This document shows, piece after piece, positions 53,343-62,030 of a stretch of 64,000 nt of DNA; position 1 is the stretch's first letter, and every line of letters starts with the position of its first letter. Below the pieces are notes generated by a model that was given only the letters and a program-made list of their open reading frames with translations, made no database searches and was not told where the DNA came from. The stretch comes from Marinibacterium profundimaris (lineage in GTDB: Bacteria; Pseudomonadota; Alphaproteobacteria; Rhodobacterales; Rhodobacteraceae). Where the stretch lies: NCBI RefSeq assembly GCF_002210095.1, contig NZ_AQQR01000002.1:655169-719168 (forward strand), in the 5' to 3' direction. Position numbers and translations under genes: made by a program.

Positions 53343-53401
53343 CCGGACCGCCCCCGGAGACGCTCCCGCCCACCCACCCCGCGTCTCCGGGGGCGGTCCG
53401 G
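53343..53401. repeat. Perfect 21-bp inverted repeat in the pyrF leader
   Basis: Arms 53343-53363 and 53381-53401 are exact reverse complements around a 17-base loop. The arms are rich in G and C (for example CCGGAGACGC in the left arm). It sits 64 bases upstream of the pyrF start, so in RNA it would form a very stable stem that could act as attenuator or as the end of an upstream transcript. Confidence 0.7.
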
Positions 53402-53547
53402 TCCGGGGCGTCGACGGGTGCGGCAGGGGCGCGGCGCGGAAAGCGGTGGATGTGGGGGCAGATAGGCGACGGGGCGGCGCCTGGCGGGATGGAGCCGCGT
53501 GAGAGGCAAGACCCTGCGAAAAGCGTGACAAATTCATCACATTCCAA

Positions 53548-53576
53548 CTTGCAGACCGGCGTCCGACACCCCATTT
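53548..53576 (+). promoter_or_regulatory. Candidate RpoH-type promoter of clpB
   Basis: CTTGCA (53548-53553), 16 bases, then CCCATTT (53570-53576) resembles the alphaproteobacterial heat-shock consensus (CTTG, 16-18 bases, CYTATNT-like). It precedes clpB by about 75 bases, the expected place for a chaperone gene. Confidence 0.45.
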
Positions 53577-53650
53577 CCATCTCAAGGCCCGACCAAGGCG
53601 TGCCGCTCATGGGCGCCGACGACACCGGGTGCTTGTAAAAGGAGACGATC

Positions 53651-56269
53651 ATGGACTTGAACAAGTTCACGGAACGGTCGCGGGGATTCGTGCAGGCTGC
53701 GCAAACGATCGCGATCCGCGAGGGGCATCAACGACTGGCGCCCGAACATATTCTGAAAGCCCTGATGGACGATGACCAGGGGTTGTCGTCGAACCTGATC
53801 CGCCGCGCCGGTGGCGCGCCCGAACAGGTGGCACAGGCCGTCGATCTTGCCCTGGGCAAGATCCCGAAGGTCAGCGGTGATGCCGGCCAGACCTACCTGG
53901 ACCAGAACACATCGAAGGTGCTGGCAGAGGCCGAGAAACTGGCTCAGGCCGCGGGCGACAGCTTTGTGCCCGTCGAACGCATCCTGATGGCGCTCTGCAT
54001 GGTGAAATCCGAGGCGCAGAAGGCATTGCAGGCCGGTGCCGTCAACGCGCAGGCGCTGAACACGGCGATCAACGATATCCGCAAGGGGCGGACGGCGGAC
54101 AGCGCGTCGGCCGAAGAGGGCTATGAAGCGTTGAAGAAATATTCGCGCGACCTGACCGAGGCCGCACGCGAAGGCAAGATCGACCCGATCATCGGCCGCG
54201 ATGACGAGATCCGCCGCGCGATGCAGGTGCTGTCGCGCCGGACAAAGAACAACCCGGTGCTGATCGGTGAACCCGGCGTGGGTAAGACCGCGATTGCCGA
54301 GGGTCTCGCGCTGCGCATCGTGAACGGCGACGTGCCGGAGAGCCTGCGCAACAAGCAATTGCTGGCGCTGGACATGGGCTCGTTGATCGCCGGTGCGAAA
54401 TATCGCGGGGAGTTCGAGGAGCGGCTGAAATCCGTCCTGACCGAGGTCACCGAGGCCGCAGGCGAGATCATCCTGTTCATCGACGAGATGCACACGCTGG
54501 TCGGCGCCGGCAAGACCGATGGTGCCATGGACGCGGCCAACCTGATCAAGCCGGCGCTTGCCCGGGGTGAGCTGCACTGCGTTGGTGCGACCACGCTGGA
54601 TGAATACCGCAAGTATGTCGAGAAGGACGCCGCCCTGGCCCGCCGGTTCCAGCCGGTGATGGTGCAGGAGCCGACCGTGGAAGACACGATCTCGATCCTG
54701 CGGGGCATCAAGGAGAAGTACGAGCTGCACCACGGCGTGCGGGTCTCGGACTCGGCGCTGGTGGCGGCGGCGACGCTGTCGCACCGCTATATCACCGACC
54801 GGTTCCTGCCGGACAAGGCGATCGACCTCGTGGACGAGGCCTCCGCGCGTCTGAGGATGGAGGTGGATAGCAAGCCCGAGGAGCTGGACGCGCTGGACCG
54901 CGAGATCCTGCAGAAGCAGATCGAGGCAGAGGCGCTGCGGAAGGAAGACGATGCGGCGTCGAAGGACCGGCTCGAGACGATCGAGAAGGACCTGGCCGAG
55001 CTGCTGGAGAAGAGCGACGCCATGACCGCCGCCTGGCAGGCGGGCCGGGACAAGCTGGCCGGTGCGCGCGAGCTGAAGGAGAAGCTTGACCGCGCCCGGG
55101 CCGACCTGGAGATCGCGAAGCGGGAAGGCAACCTGGCCAAGGCCGGGGAGCTGTCCTACGGTGTGATCCCGGAGCTGGAGAAGCAGCTGGGCGAGGCCGA
55201 AGAGCGTGAAGACGGCGAGATGGCGGTCGAAGAGGCCGTGCGGCCCGAGCAGATCGCGGCCGTTGTCGAGCGCTGGACCGGCATTCCGATGTCGAAGATG
55301 CTGGAAGGCGAGCGCGAGAAGCTCCTGCGGATGGAAGATGGCCTGCACAAGCGGGTGATCGGGCAGGAGACGGCCGTGCGGGCCGTGGCCAATGCCGTGC
55401 GGCGCGCGCGGGCCGGGCTGAACGACGAGAACCGGCCCTTGGGCTCGTTCCTGTTCCTCGGGCCCACCGGTGTCGGCAAGACCGAGCTGACCAAGGCGGT
55501 GGCCGAGTTCCTCTTTGACGACGACAGCGCGATGGTGCGCATCGACATGTCGGAGTTCATGGAGAAACACTCGGTCGCCCGGCTGATCGGGGCGCCTCCG
55601 GGCTATGTGGGCTACGACGAGGGCGGCGTGCTGACCGAGGCGGTGCGGCGCCGGCCCTATCAGGTCGTGCTGTTCGACGAGGTCGAGAAGGCGCATCCGG
55701 ACGTGTTCAACGTGCTCCTGCAGGTGCTGGACGATGGTGTCCTGACCGACGGGCAGGGGCGCACCGTGGACTTCAAGCAGACGCTGATCATCCTGACGTC
55801 GAACCTGGGCGCGCAGGCGCTGAGCCAGCTGCCGGACGGGGCCGATGCGAAGGCCGCCAAGGCCGAGGTGATGGAGGCGGTCCGGGCGCATTTCCGGCCC
55901 GAGTTCCTGAACCGGCTGGACGAGCTTGTCATCTTCGACCGGCTGGGCCGGGCGGATATGGACGGGATCGTAGACATCCAGATGGCGCGGCTGGGCAAGC
56001 GGCTGGCGGACCGGAAGATCCGGCTGGAGCTGGACGAGGACGCGCGGCAATGGCTGGCGGACGAGGGGTACGACCCGGTGTTCGGCGCCCGGCCCTTGAA
56101 GCGGGTGATCCAGCGGGCGCTGCAGGATCCGCTGGCGGAGATGCTGCTGGCGGGCGATCTGAAGGACGGCACGGTCATCCCGGTCTCGGCCTCGGGCGAG
56201 GGTCTGCTGATCGGGGACAGGGTGTCCTCATCCACGCGGATGCCGCCGGAGGACGCGGTGCTGCAATAA
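53651..56269 (+). CDS. clpB: ATP-dependent chaperone ClpB
   Basis: ClpB is the hexameric disaggregase that, with DnaK, resolubilises aggregated proteins. The 872-residue protein has the full order: N-terminal domain (about 1-145), AAA+ domain 1 with GEPGVGKTA, the coiled-coil middle domain (about 400-520, long Glu/Lys/Leu-rich helix), and AAA+ domain 2 with GPTGVGKTE and the pore/substrate loop [13 protein letters not shown]. The start has AAAAGGAGACGATC upstream. Probably heat-shock controlled. It ends with a strong terminator at 56295-56322. Confidence 0.96.
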   Translation: MDLNKFTERSRGFVQAAQTIAIREGHQRLAPEHILKALMDDDQGLSSNLIRRAGGAPEQVAQAVDLALGKIPKVSGDAGQTYLDQNTSKVLAEAEKLAQAAGDSFVPVERILMALCMVKSEAQKALQAGAVNAQALNTAINDIRKGRTADSASAEEGYEALKKYSRDLTEAAREGKIDPIIGRDDEIRRAMQVLSRRTKNNPVLIGEPGVGKTAIAEGLALRIVNGDVPESLRNKQLLALDMGSLIAGAKYRGEFEERLKSVLTEVTEAAGEIILFIDEMHTLVGAGKTDGAMDAANLIKPALARGELHCVGATTLDEYRKYVEKDAALARRFQPVMVQEPTVEDTISILRGIKEKYELHHGVRVSDSALVAAATLSHRYITDRFLPDKAIDLVDEASARLRMEVDSKPEELDALDREILQKQIEAEALRKEDDAASKDRLETIEKDLAELLEKSDAMTAAWQAGRDKLAGARELKEKLDRARADLEIAKREGNLAKAGELSYGVIPELEKQLGEAEEREDGEMAVEEAVRPEQIAAVVERWTGIPMSKMLEGEREKLLRMEDGLHKRVIGQETAVRAVANAVRRARAGLNDENRPLGSFLFLGPTGVGKTELTKAVAEFLFDDDSAMVRIDMSEFMEKHSVARLIGAPPGYVGYDEGGVLTEAVRRRPYQVVLFDEVEKAHPDVFNVLLQVLDDGVLTDGQGRTVDFKQTLIILTSNLGAQALSQLPDGADAKAAKAEVMEAVRAHFRPEFLNRLDELVIFDRLGRADMDGIVDIQMARLGKRLADRKIRLELDEDARQWLADEGYDPVFGARPLKRVIQRALQDPLAEMLLAGDLKDGTVIPVSASGEGLLIGDRVSSSTRMPPEDAVLQ

Positions 56270-56294
56270 GGGGCTTTGGGGCCTTCGGACGATC

Positions 56295-56322
56295 GGGGCG
56301 GGGGGAGACCTCCGCCCCTTTT
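56295..56322 (+). terminator. Rho-independent terminator of clpB
   Basis: A 10-bp GC stem (GGGGCGGGGG with CCTCCGCCCC, one G-U) with a 4-base loop followed by TTTT, 25 bases after the clpB stop. Confidence 0.8.
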
Positions 56323-56354
56323 CGTATGCGCCGCGGGGGAGGGCTCCGGGCAGA

Positions 56355-56436
56355 TGTCCCACGCGTGGGACACCTGGTGGGGTGAGGGATTTCAATGGGT
56401 TATGGGAGCGGGTTTACGGGTTGTTAGGGTTTGGGG
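56355..56436 (+). repeat. Composite palindrome element, copy 3
   Basis: TGTCCCACGCGTGGGACA at 56355-56372 followed at 56409 by CGGGTTTACGGGTTGTTAGG, the same 37-base offset as the other two copies. It is the last GC-rich feature before the RT-TIR island. Confidence 0.8.
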
Positions 56437-56500
56437 GATCGGACACTCGTATCGCTTCTGTGCGCACTGTAGGCTTTCGCAGCAAACACTGTTCAAGCGT

Positions 56501-58093
56501 TCATTGAGAGTGCTTCGCCTTCTCTGCGGCTGCGAGAAGCTTGTCCGCAATCTCGTTCAGCTTAGCTTCCTCATCTGCATCGGGTCCCGGCCAGCTCTCA
56601 TACAAGATGTCAGCAAGGAGCGGGTAGTTCCTGCCGACATGGAAGTCATGATCGCAGATTGGAAGTATCCGGCCCTTGCGGTTTATGTTGATGGAGATCG
56701 CTGAGTTCAACTCCCTGTTAGTCCAACCTTTCTCCGCAAACGTGTTCGAAAGGAAGGGAACGAAGAAGTTTGATTTCATCAAGCCGATGTTGATCTGTTC
56801 AACAATCGAGTCGCCCCACGAAATACTGCTCTGGTCAAAGAAAACTTTTACGCCGAGGACAACGAGTTTGTCGTGGAGCTTCTTGACTCTTGGCTTGTCT
56901 TCGGAAGCATGAGACAGGAAAAGATCAAATTGGTGAATCATGTGGGCGTGCTCCTGGATCCAATCTGACGATTTCGGGTTTGCCTCCATAGCTTGCTTGC
57001 AAAGTTTGGAAAGCACGGGATCGCCTTCTCCGCGGACTTGTTTGATATAGCCGAGCCAGCCTTCAACGTGTGACCAGAAAGCCTCAGGCTTAGCATCAAG
57101 CCCAATCCAGAGGCTTGCTGCTTGCTCCAATCCATACTTCTTGGCTGAGTAGAGCTTCATTCGCAGCCGCTTGACGTCTTTGCGCCAGACATTTGGACAC
57201 TGATTTACGATTAGGCCGGTAACGACTTGCCTCTCACCAAAAAGCTGAACCCGGGTCTTGTCCCTATTGATCTGGAAAGACGAACCTCGAAATGCTTCCT
57301 CAAGGCGCTCACCCAATTCGACCACGCGGTCGCCGTACTCCGGTTCCCATGCCTTGATCAAGGTCCTCGGTATCCTCTTCGAGCTGGAGGAGAACGTGAT
57401 GTCATCGGCATAGCGTGAGAAGCGTAGGTTCTCCTTCGCGGCCAAAGCGATGAGTTCCTTGTCGAGGTTGTGGGCAATCAGGTTGGCGAGAGCCGGTGAG
57501 GTTTTTGCACCCTGTGGGAGGCGGTCTTGGTAGGTGCAAATGCGAGCCAGAATCGTTGCGACGCGATCATTGTATCCGAATAGCTTTGACATGAAGATGC
57601 CGCGGATCCGTGCAAATCCGATAGATCCAAAGAAATCTTCGATATCAATGTTCAGTATCCATCTTTGTCTCTGATGGTATTGAGCGTTCGAAAGGAACGA
57701 GCGGCCGCTCACATAACCATGAACAAAGGGTTTCGGATTGTAGACCTCAAGTAAGACAGCCGCAAAACGCTCCTGAGCCATCGCCAAGCCACGTAGTGGC
57801 TTGTCTATGGTCCTTGTGCCGCCGCGTTTCTTTGGGATCTCAAATGTCTTGTAATACTCGCCTGTCTCTGTGTTCTTAAGTATTCGCAAAAGTCCACCTG
57901 GGCGCATCATCAACGCACCTGCTACATCCTGCACGGAGTGCGCAACACCAATTAGGAGATGGGCTGTTGCCGGATCGAAATGATTTGGAAGGCCCAACCC
58001 TCGTTCTCTACCTTCATCAGCGTCTAAGGAACGATTATCCGTCGGACCGTCGCGATTTTGGACCAACGTTTCAGCGAGCCACCGGGGATTCAC
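56501..58093 (-). CDS. Retron-type reverse transcriptase fused to a TIR domain
   Basis: A 530-residue fusion. Residues about 60-330 are a reverse transcriptase: FVHGYVSGRSFLSNAQYHQR holds the retron NAxxH motif (136-140), NIDIEDFF is the first catalytic aspartate, PQGAKTSP and RYADD (YADD 228-231) follow, and VTG (291-293) is the retron region-Y signature. Residues about 388-500 are a TIR domain (FLSHASEDK, GWTNRELNSA with the candidate catalytic Glu461). Retron-TIR defence systems are known against phage: the msDNA/RT guard triggers TIR NAD+ depletion. The annotated GTG start lacks a good ribosome site; TTG at 57997 may be the real start, giving 498 residues. Base composition is less GC-rich than neighbours, so transfer is likely. 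Confidence 0.88.
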   Translation of the reverse strand: MNPRWLAETLVQNRDGPTDNRSLDADEGRERGLGLPNHFDPATAHLLIGVAHSVQDVAGALMMRPGGLLRILKNTETGEYYKTFEIPKKRGGTRTIDKPLRGLAMAQERFAAVLLEVYNPKPFVHGYVSGRSFLSNAQYHQRQRWILNIDIEDFFGSIGFARIRGIFMSKLFGYNDRVATILARICTYQDRLPQGAKTSPALANLIAHNLDKELIALAAKENLRFSRYADDITFSSSSKRIPRTLIKAWEPEYGDRVVELGERLEEAFRGSSFQINRDKTRVQLFGERQVVTGLIVNQCPNVWRKDVKRLRMKLYSAKKYGLEQAASLWIGLDAKPEAFWSHVEGWLGYIKQVRGEGDPVLSKLCKQAMEANPKSSDWIQEHAHMIHQFDLFLSHASEDKPRVKKLHDKLVVLGVKVFFDQSSISWGDSIVEQINIGLMKSNFFVPFLSNTFAEKGWTNRELNSAISININRKGRILPICDHDFHVGRNYPLLADILYESWPGPDADEEAKLNEIADKLLAAAEKAKHSQ

Positions 58094-58374
58094 CAGCGGA
58101 AATTAGAGAGCCGGACCTTCAACGCAAGATTATAGAATTGGCGTTACGGGTCAACCCTGTAGCTGAGGGCATGCGATGCTTGGGTCGCCACACTCCTCCC
58201 ATAAGCTGTGATAGAATCGAGCAACGGCGCCTACTGCCCTAAAGCTGCATTGCAGCAACCGAGCCGGCGACGAATGTCGGCTCTGGGCCGATCGCAGCGG
58301 ACAGCAGGCTTGATGGCCAGATCCCTCCACCAGCCCGCAAGGTGGGTCAAAGGACCCACCCTACGCCGCCCCTC
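58094..58374 (-). ncRNA. Candidate region for the retron msr-msd RNA
   Basis: The 281-base gap upstream of the RT-TIR gene in its transcription direction is where a retron non-coding RNA is expected. It contains hairpins at 58244-58256 (GCTGCATTGCAGC) and 58261-58283 (GAGCCG/CGGCTC outer stem), and a pairing AGAGCCG/CGGCTCT between 58278-58284 and 58107-58113 on the minus strand that could be a1/a2. I cannot identify the branching guanosine or msd stem, so the RNA is proposed from context only, not its boundaries. Confidence 0.35.
58341..58360 (-). terminator. Hairpin after the ParB-like gene
   Basis: A perfect 8-bp stem GGTGGGTC-AAAG-GACCCACC lies 14 bases beyond the stop of the leftward ParB-like gene and would end its transcript before the retron region. 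No T-run. Confidence 0.5.
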
Positions 58375-59217
58375 TCACTCCACCCGGAACCACCGCTCCA
58401 CCTCGTCCAGCACGTCGTCGATGATCCCAGGCGATTTCGCCTCCGGCCCCGAAAAGCGCAGGATCCAGCCCTTGCGCGTCAGCTCGCGCCTCACCGTCAG
58501 GCCGCGGCGGAGGGTTCGCATGCGGCGGGGCGCGCCGGGCTCGGACGGGGCGGGCTGGATCGGGGTGGGGGAGAGGGCCTCGGTCAGGACCGGCAGGACG
58601 GCCTCCCACTGGCTGTCCAGGGCATGGGTGCGGCGGTCGGGGATGGCGTCGTGCAGGATGTCGTCCCACCCCGAGCGCAGGGCCGAGGCGAGGCGGTCGA
58701 GGCGCGACACGGACAGGCGTTCGGGCGTGGCGAAGCGGTATTCGAATTCATCGGCCACGATCACATGCCCGCGCAGGCGCGAGCGTTTCTGGCGGGAGAG
58801 CGCGGGGAAGAGGTGCTCGACCGCGGCATCGGCGGTGGGAAAGAGGCCGGCGCGCAGGCAGGTGACGATGAGCATCGCCTTTTCCCAGGGGCTGACCTGG
58901 GCGCGCATCTCGTTTTCCGACACCATCGAGGCGATGGCGCTTTCGAGGCTGTCGGGCTGGCGGATGACGGCGGGGATCGTGTCGCGCCCCATCTCGCGGA
59001 AGACCGACAGGCGGCGGTGGCCGGAGATCAGGCCGTAGGGGCAGGGACGGTCGGGATCGGGCTCGGTCTCGAAGATCTCGATCGGGTGGCGGAGGCCTTC
59101 GGTTTCGATCGAGAGGCGCAGTTCGGCCAGCGCCTCGGGGTCGTGGACGATGCGGTCGCGGGGGATGGCGTCGGGGTCGATGTCCGACAGGTGGATGTCG
59201 CGGATCGGGTCGGTCAT
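58375..59217 (-). CDS. ParB-like nuclease domain protein
   Basis: A 280-residue protein with a ParB/Spo0J N-terminal domain: DPDAIPRDRIVHDPEALAELRLSIETEGLRHPIEIF (in outline) then ISGHRRLSVFREMG, the conserved GxRR box. Afterwards ENEMRAQVSPWEKAMLI and the following helical part resemble the partition-protein DNA-binding region, but no ParA is adjacent and no parS palindrome was seen. It may be a chromosomal relative of plasmid partition proteins or a regulator. It is divergent in setting from no other gene on its strand and abuts the retron locus. Confidence 0.8.
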   Translation of the reverse strand: MTDPIRDIHLSDIDPDAIPRDRIVHDPEALAELRLSIETEGLRHPIEIFETEPDPDRPCPYGLISGHRRLSVFREMGRDTIPAVIRQPDSLESAIASMVSENEMRAQVSPWEKAMLIVTCLRAGLFPTADAAVEHLFPALSRQKRSRLRGHVIVADEFEYRFATPERLSVSRLDRLASALRSGWDDILHDAIPDRRTHALDSQWEAVLPVLTEALSPTPIQPAPSEPGAPRRMRTLRRGLTVRRELTRKGWILRFSGPEAKSPGIIDDVLDEVERWFRVE

Positions 59218-59287
59218 TGCGGTCTCCTGTGGTTGTCGCGCAGGAGATGTGGGGGGCGGCGCAGGGGTGTTGCGTGCGTACGGTGGT

Positions 59288-59319
59288 AAAAAAGGCCCGC
59301 CCCGGGGTCGGGACGGGCC
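59288..59319 (-). terminator. Rho-independent terminator of the fasciclin gene
   Basis: On the minus strand an 11-bp stem (one mismatch) is followed by TTTTTT. It lies about 170 bases past the fasciclin stop and just upstream of the ParB-like start, so it probably separates the two. Confidence 0.75.
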
Positions 59320-59489
59320 GTGCTGCGCGGCTGATGGGGCCGGAGGCGCGGGGTGCGGGAAGTAACTGGAGCCCCGCGCCTCCGGCGGCCGGTGCGGTCA
59401 CGCAGGCAGGCGCAGCCGAGGCTGGTCCTGGGAGCCTGCCGGGCCACCGCGTCCGGCGCGCGCCCGCCCGGTCGGTGCCGGGGCAGGGC

Positions 59490-59975
59490 TTATTCGGACG
59501 GCAGGATGACCTTGTCGATCACGTGGATCACGCCGTTGTCGGCCTCGATATCCGCCTGGGTGACGGTGGCGTCGTTGACCATCACGCCATTGTCGAGGTC
59601 GATCATGATCTCGCCGCCCTGAACGGTGGCGGCGGACATGTCGTCGCTGAGGTCGGTGGACATCACCTTGCCCGGCACCACGTGGTAGGTGAGGATCGCG
59701 ACGAGCTGGTCCTTGTTCTCGGGCTTCAGCAGCTCTTCGAGCGTGCCTTCGGGCAGGGCCTCGAAGGCGGCGTCGGTGGGGGCGAAGATGGTGAAGGGGC
59801 CGTCGCCCTTCAGCGTCTCGACCAGGCCGGCGGCCTGGACCGCGGCGACGAGGGTTTCGAAGTCCTCGGAGGCGGCGGCGGTGTCGACGACGTCCTTGGA
59901 CATGTGCGCTTCGGCGAAGGCCGGCGCGGTCGCAAGGCTGGCGAGAAGGGCGAGGGCGGTGGTGCGGATGAACAT
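59490..59975 (-). CDS. Secreted fasciclin (FAS1) domain protein
   Basis: A 161-residue secreted protein. The signal peptide is residues 1-21 ([21 protein letters not shown]), followed by one FAS1 domain: [39 protein letters not shown] (in outline), [14 protein letters not shown], and the final [18 protein letters not shown]1 domains mediate adhesion or surface binding; the exact role is unknown. AGGAGGATCCAT precedes the ATG at 59975. Confidence 0.93.
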   Translation of the reverse strand: MFIRTTALALLASLATAPAFAEAHMSKDVVDTAAASEDFETLVAAVQAAGLVETLKGDGPFTIFAPTDAAFEALPEGTLEELLKPENKDQLVAILTYHVVPGKVMSTDLSDDMSAATVQGGEIMIDLDNGVMVNDATVTQADIEADNGVIHVIDKVILPSE

Positions 59976-60301
59976 ATGGATCCTCCTGTCATGATCATCG
60001 ATGCATGTTGGCATCTGGTCAGGGGTACGGCGGTGCGGCGCGGGCGGATCACCGGGAGGCGGCTGCATATGGTGCAGGCGGGGCCTTGACGAAGGGCGAT
60101 CGGCCGCTAAGCCGCGCGGCCGGGGCGGTTCCAGAAAACTCTTCGTGATGGGGCGTCAGCCGGGCGTGAGCGCCGGGGCCATGAAACACGCGCTTTTGTC
60201 ACGAGGAATTCGCCATGGGCCGGCATGTAGGTCTTGCGGTGCGGGCCATGCTGACGATGATGCGCGCAGGCGCACCGAACACCGCGCGAGGAGGACGACC
60301 C
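59976..60301. other. Divergent intergenic region
   Basis: 326 bases between the fasciclin and glutamate-synthase-like genes, with no gene. Promoters for both must lie here, but no motif pair stands out. GATGCATGTTGGCATC (about 59999-60014) is a short inverted repeat near the fasciclin start. Confidence 0.45.
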
Positions 60302-61855
60302 ATGGAATTCTGGCTGCAGGCGTTGCAGGTCATCGTGCTGATCTTCGTTCTGGCCGTGGGGCTGGGCGTGCTGGCGATGGTCGTGTTCTACATCCTCGAC
60401 CGGACCCAGACCGAAGACGCGATCCGCAGGAACTACCCGGTGATCGGCCGGTTCCGGGGGCTGTTCACCGAGCTGGGCGAATTCTTCCGCCAGTACTTCT
60501 TTGCCATGGACCGCGAGGAGATGCCCTTCAACCGGGCGCAGCGGAACTGGGTGTACAATGCCTCGCTGGCGAAGGGGAACACGGTGGCCTTCGGGTCGAC
60601 GCGGAACCTGAACATTCCCGGCACGCCGATCTTCATGAACGCGGTGTTCCCGCCGCTGGACGATCAATATGCCTCGACCGAGCCGATGCTGATCGGGCCC
60701 TATTGCCGCGAGCCCTATGCCGCGCCGTCGATCTTCAACATCTCGGGCATGTCCTATGGCGCGATTTCGAAACCCGCGGTGCGGGCCCTGGCCTATGGGG
60801 CGAAGCAGGCCGGGATCTGGATGAACACCGGCGAGGGCGGCCTGTCGCCTTATCACCTGGAGGGGGGCTGTGACATTGTCTTCCAGATCGGTACGGCGAA
60901 GTTCGGCGTGCGGGACGAGGACGGCAACCTCGACGACGACAAGCTGCGCGCGGTGGCTGCCCATCCGCAGGTGAAGATGTTCGAGATCAAGCTGAGCCAG
61001 GGCGCCAAGCCCGGGAAGGGCGGCATCCTTCCGGCGGCGAAGATCGATGAGGAAATCGCCGCAATCCGCCACGTGCCGATGGGGCGCGATGCGATTTCAC
61101 CCAACCGGCACAAGGAAGTGCATGATTACGACGGGCTGCTGGACCTGATCGCCCATGTGCGCGAGGTGACCGGCAAGCCGGTGGGCTTCAAGACCTGCAT
61201 GGGCAGCGCCGATCCCTGGTTCGACCTGTTCAAGAAGATCCGCGAGCGCGGCGAGGAAAGCGCGCCCGATTTCATCACCGTCGATGGCGGTGAGGGCGGC
61301 ACCGGCGCCGCGCCGATGCCTCTGATCGACCTGGTGGGCCTGCCGCTGCGCGAGGCGCTGATCCGCATGGTCGACCTGCGCGACCTGGCCGGGCTGCACG
61401 AGCGGATCCGGATCGTGGCCGCGGGCAAGCTGGTGGCGCCGGGCGACGTGGCCTGGGCGATCTGCCTTGGCGCGGATTTCGTGACCTCGGCGCGCGGCTT
61501 CATGTTCAGCCTCGGCTGCATCCAGGCGCTGAAGTGCAACAAGAACACCTGCCCCACGGGGGTCACCACGCATATCCCGTCGCTGCAGAAGGGTCTGGTG
61601 GTCGAGGACAAGAAGGCCCGCGTGGCCGCCTATGCGAAATCGGTGATCGGCGAGATCGAGACCATCGCCCATTCCGTGGGCGTGGCCGAGCCCCGGCAGA
61701 TGCGGCGGCGCCACGTGCGGGTGGTGCTGGACGACGGGACCTCTGTCCAGGTGAACGAGCTCTATCCTTCGGTCCAGCTGGGCGTGGAAGGCATCGCGAA
61801 GGCGCGCGGCAACAAGATGTTCGAGGCCGCGCTGGAGCGGATGGGCGGGACCTGA
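60302..61855 (+). CDS. FMN-binding glutamate-synthase-family protein with N-terminal membrane segment
   Basis: A 517-residue protein homologous to the FMN/3Fe-4S domain of glutamate synthase. It has an N-terminal transmembrane segment (about residues 5-27), the FMN barrel with ISGMSYGAISKPAVRALAYGAK and ITVDGGEGGTGAAP, and CIQALKCNKNTC, a CX5CX4C motif fitting the 3Fe-4S cluster of GltB. It lacks the glutaminase domain, so ammonia or another donor would be used; membrane anchoring is unusual for GltB. The true substrate is unknown. GAGGAGGACGACCC precedes the ATG. Confidence 0.88.
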   Translation: MEFWLQALQVIVLIFVLAVGLGVLAMVVFYILDRTQTEDAIRRNYPVIGRFRGLFTELGEFFRQYFFAMDREEMPFNRAQRNWVYNASLAKGNTVAFGSTRNLNIPGTPIFMNAVFPPLDDQYASTEPMLIGPYCREPYAAPSIFNISGMSYGAISKPAVRALAYGAKQAGIWMNTGEGGLSPYHLEGGCDIVFQIGTAKFGVRDEDGNLDDDKLRAVAAHPQVKMFEIKLSQGAKPGKGGILPAAKIDEEIAAIRHVPMGRDAISPNRHKEVHDYDGLLDLIAHVREVTGKPVGFKTCMGSADPWFDLFKKIRERGEESAPDFITVDGGEGGTGAAPMPLIDLVGLPLREALIRMVDLRDLAGLHERIRIVAAGKLVAPGDVAWAICLGADFVTSARGFMFSLGCIQALKCNKNTCPTGVTTHIPSLQKGLVVEDKKARVAAYAKSVIGEIETIAHSVGVAEPRQMRRRHVRVVLDDGTSVQVNELYPSVQLGVEGIAKARGNKMFEAALERMGGT

Positions 61856-61857
61856 GC

Positions 61858-61876
61858 CCCGGATCGTCCGGGTTCG
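61858..61876 (+). terminator. Hairpin after the glutamate-synthase-like gene
   Basis: CCCGGA-TCG-TCCGGG, a 6-bp stem with a TT-containing tail, starts 3 bases after the stop. Weak but well placed. Confidence 0.45.
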
Positions 61877-62030
61877 TTACAGCCATCTGCCCCAAACGTG
61901 AGTGCTGTTCATTTTGACGATGAGCGGACCACCCCTATTGTCATCGGTGAAGGACCCGCGCGGCCCGCCTCGTCCCTGAACAGGACGGGCCGGACGCGGG
62001 TGCGCGTGGATGAAGGAAAGGGAGCCGCCC

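Larger units (their letters stand above)
53280..53650. other. Divergent region between pyrF and clpB
   Basis: 371 bases with no gene. It holds a 21-bp perfect inverted repeat (53343-53401) on the pyrF side and a heat-shock-like promoter for clpB at 53548-53576. Confidence 0.6.

Noticed and set aside
58129..58154. TTGACC (58154-58149) and TATAAT (58134-58129) as a minus-strand promoter just before the RT start
   Set aside because: The 14-base spacer is well below the usual 16-18, and retron promoters should lie upstream of the ncRNA. The TATAAT may be chance in an AT-richer region.
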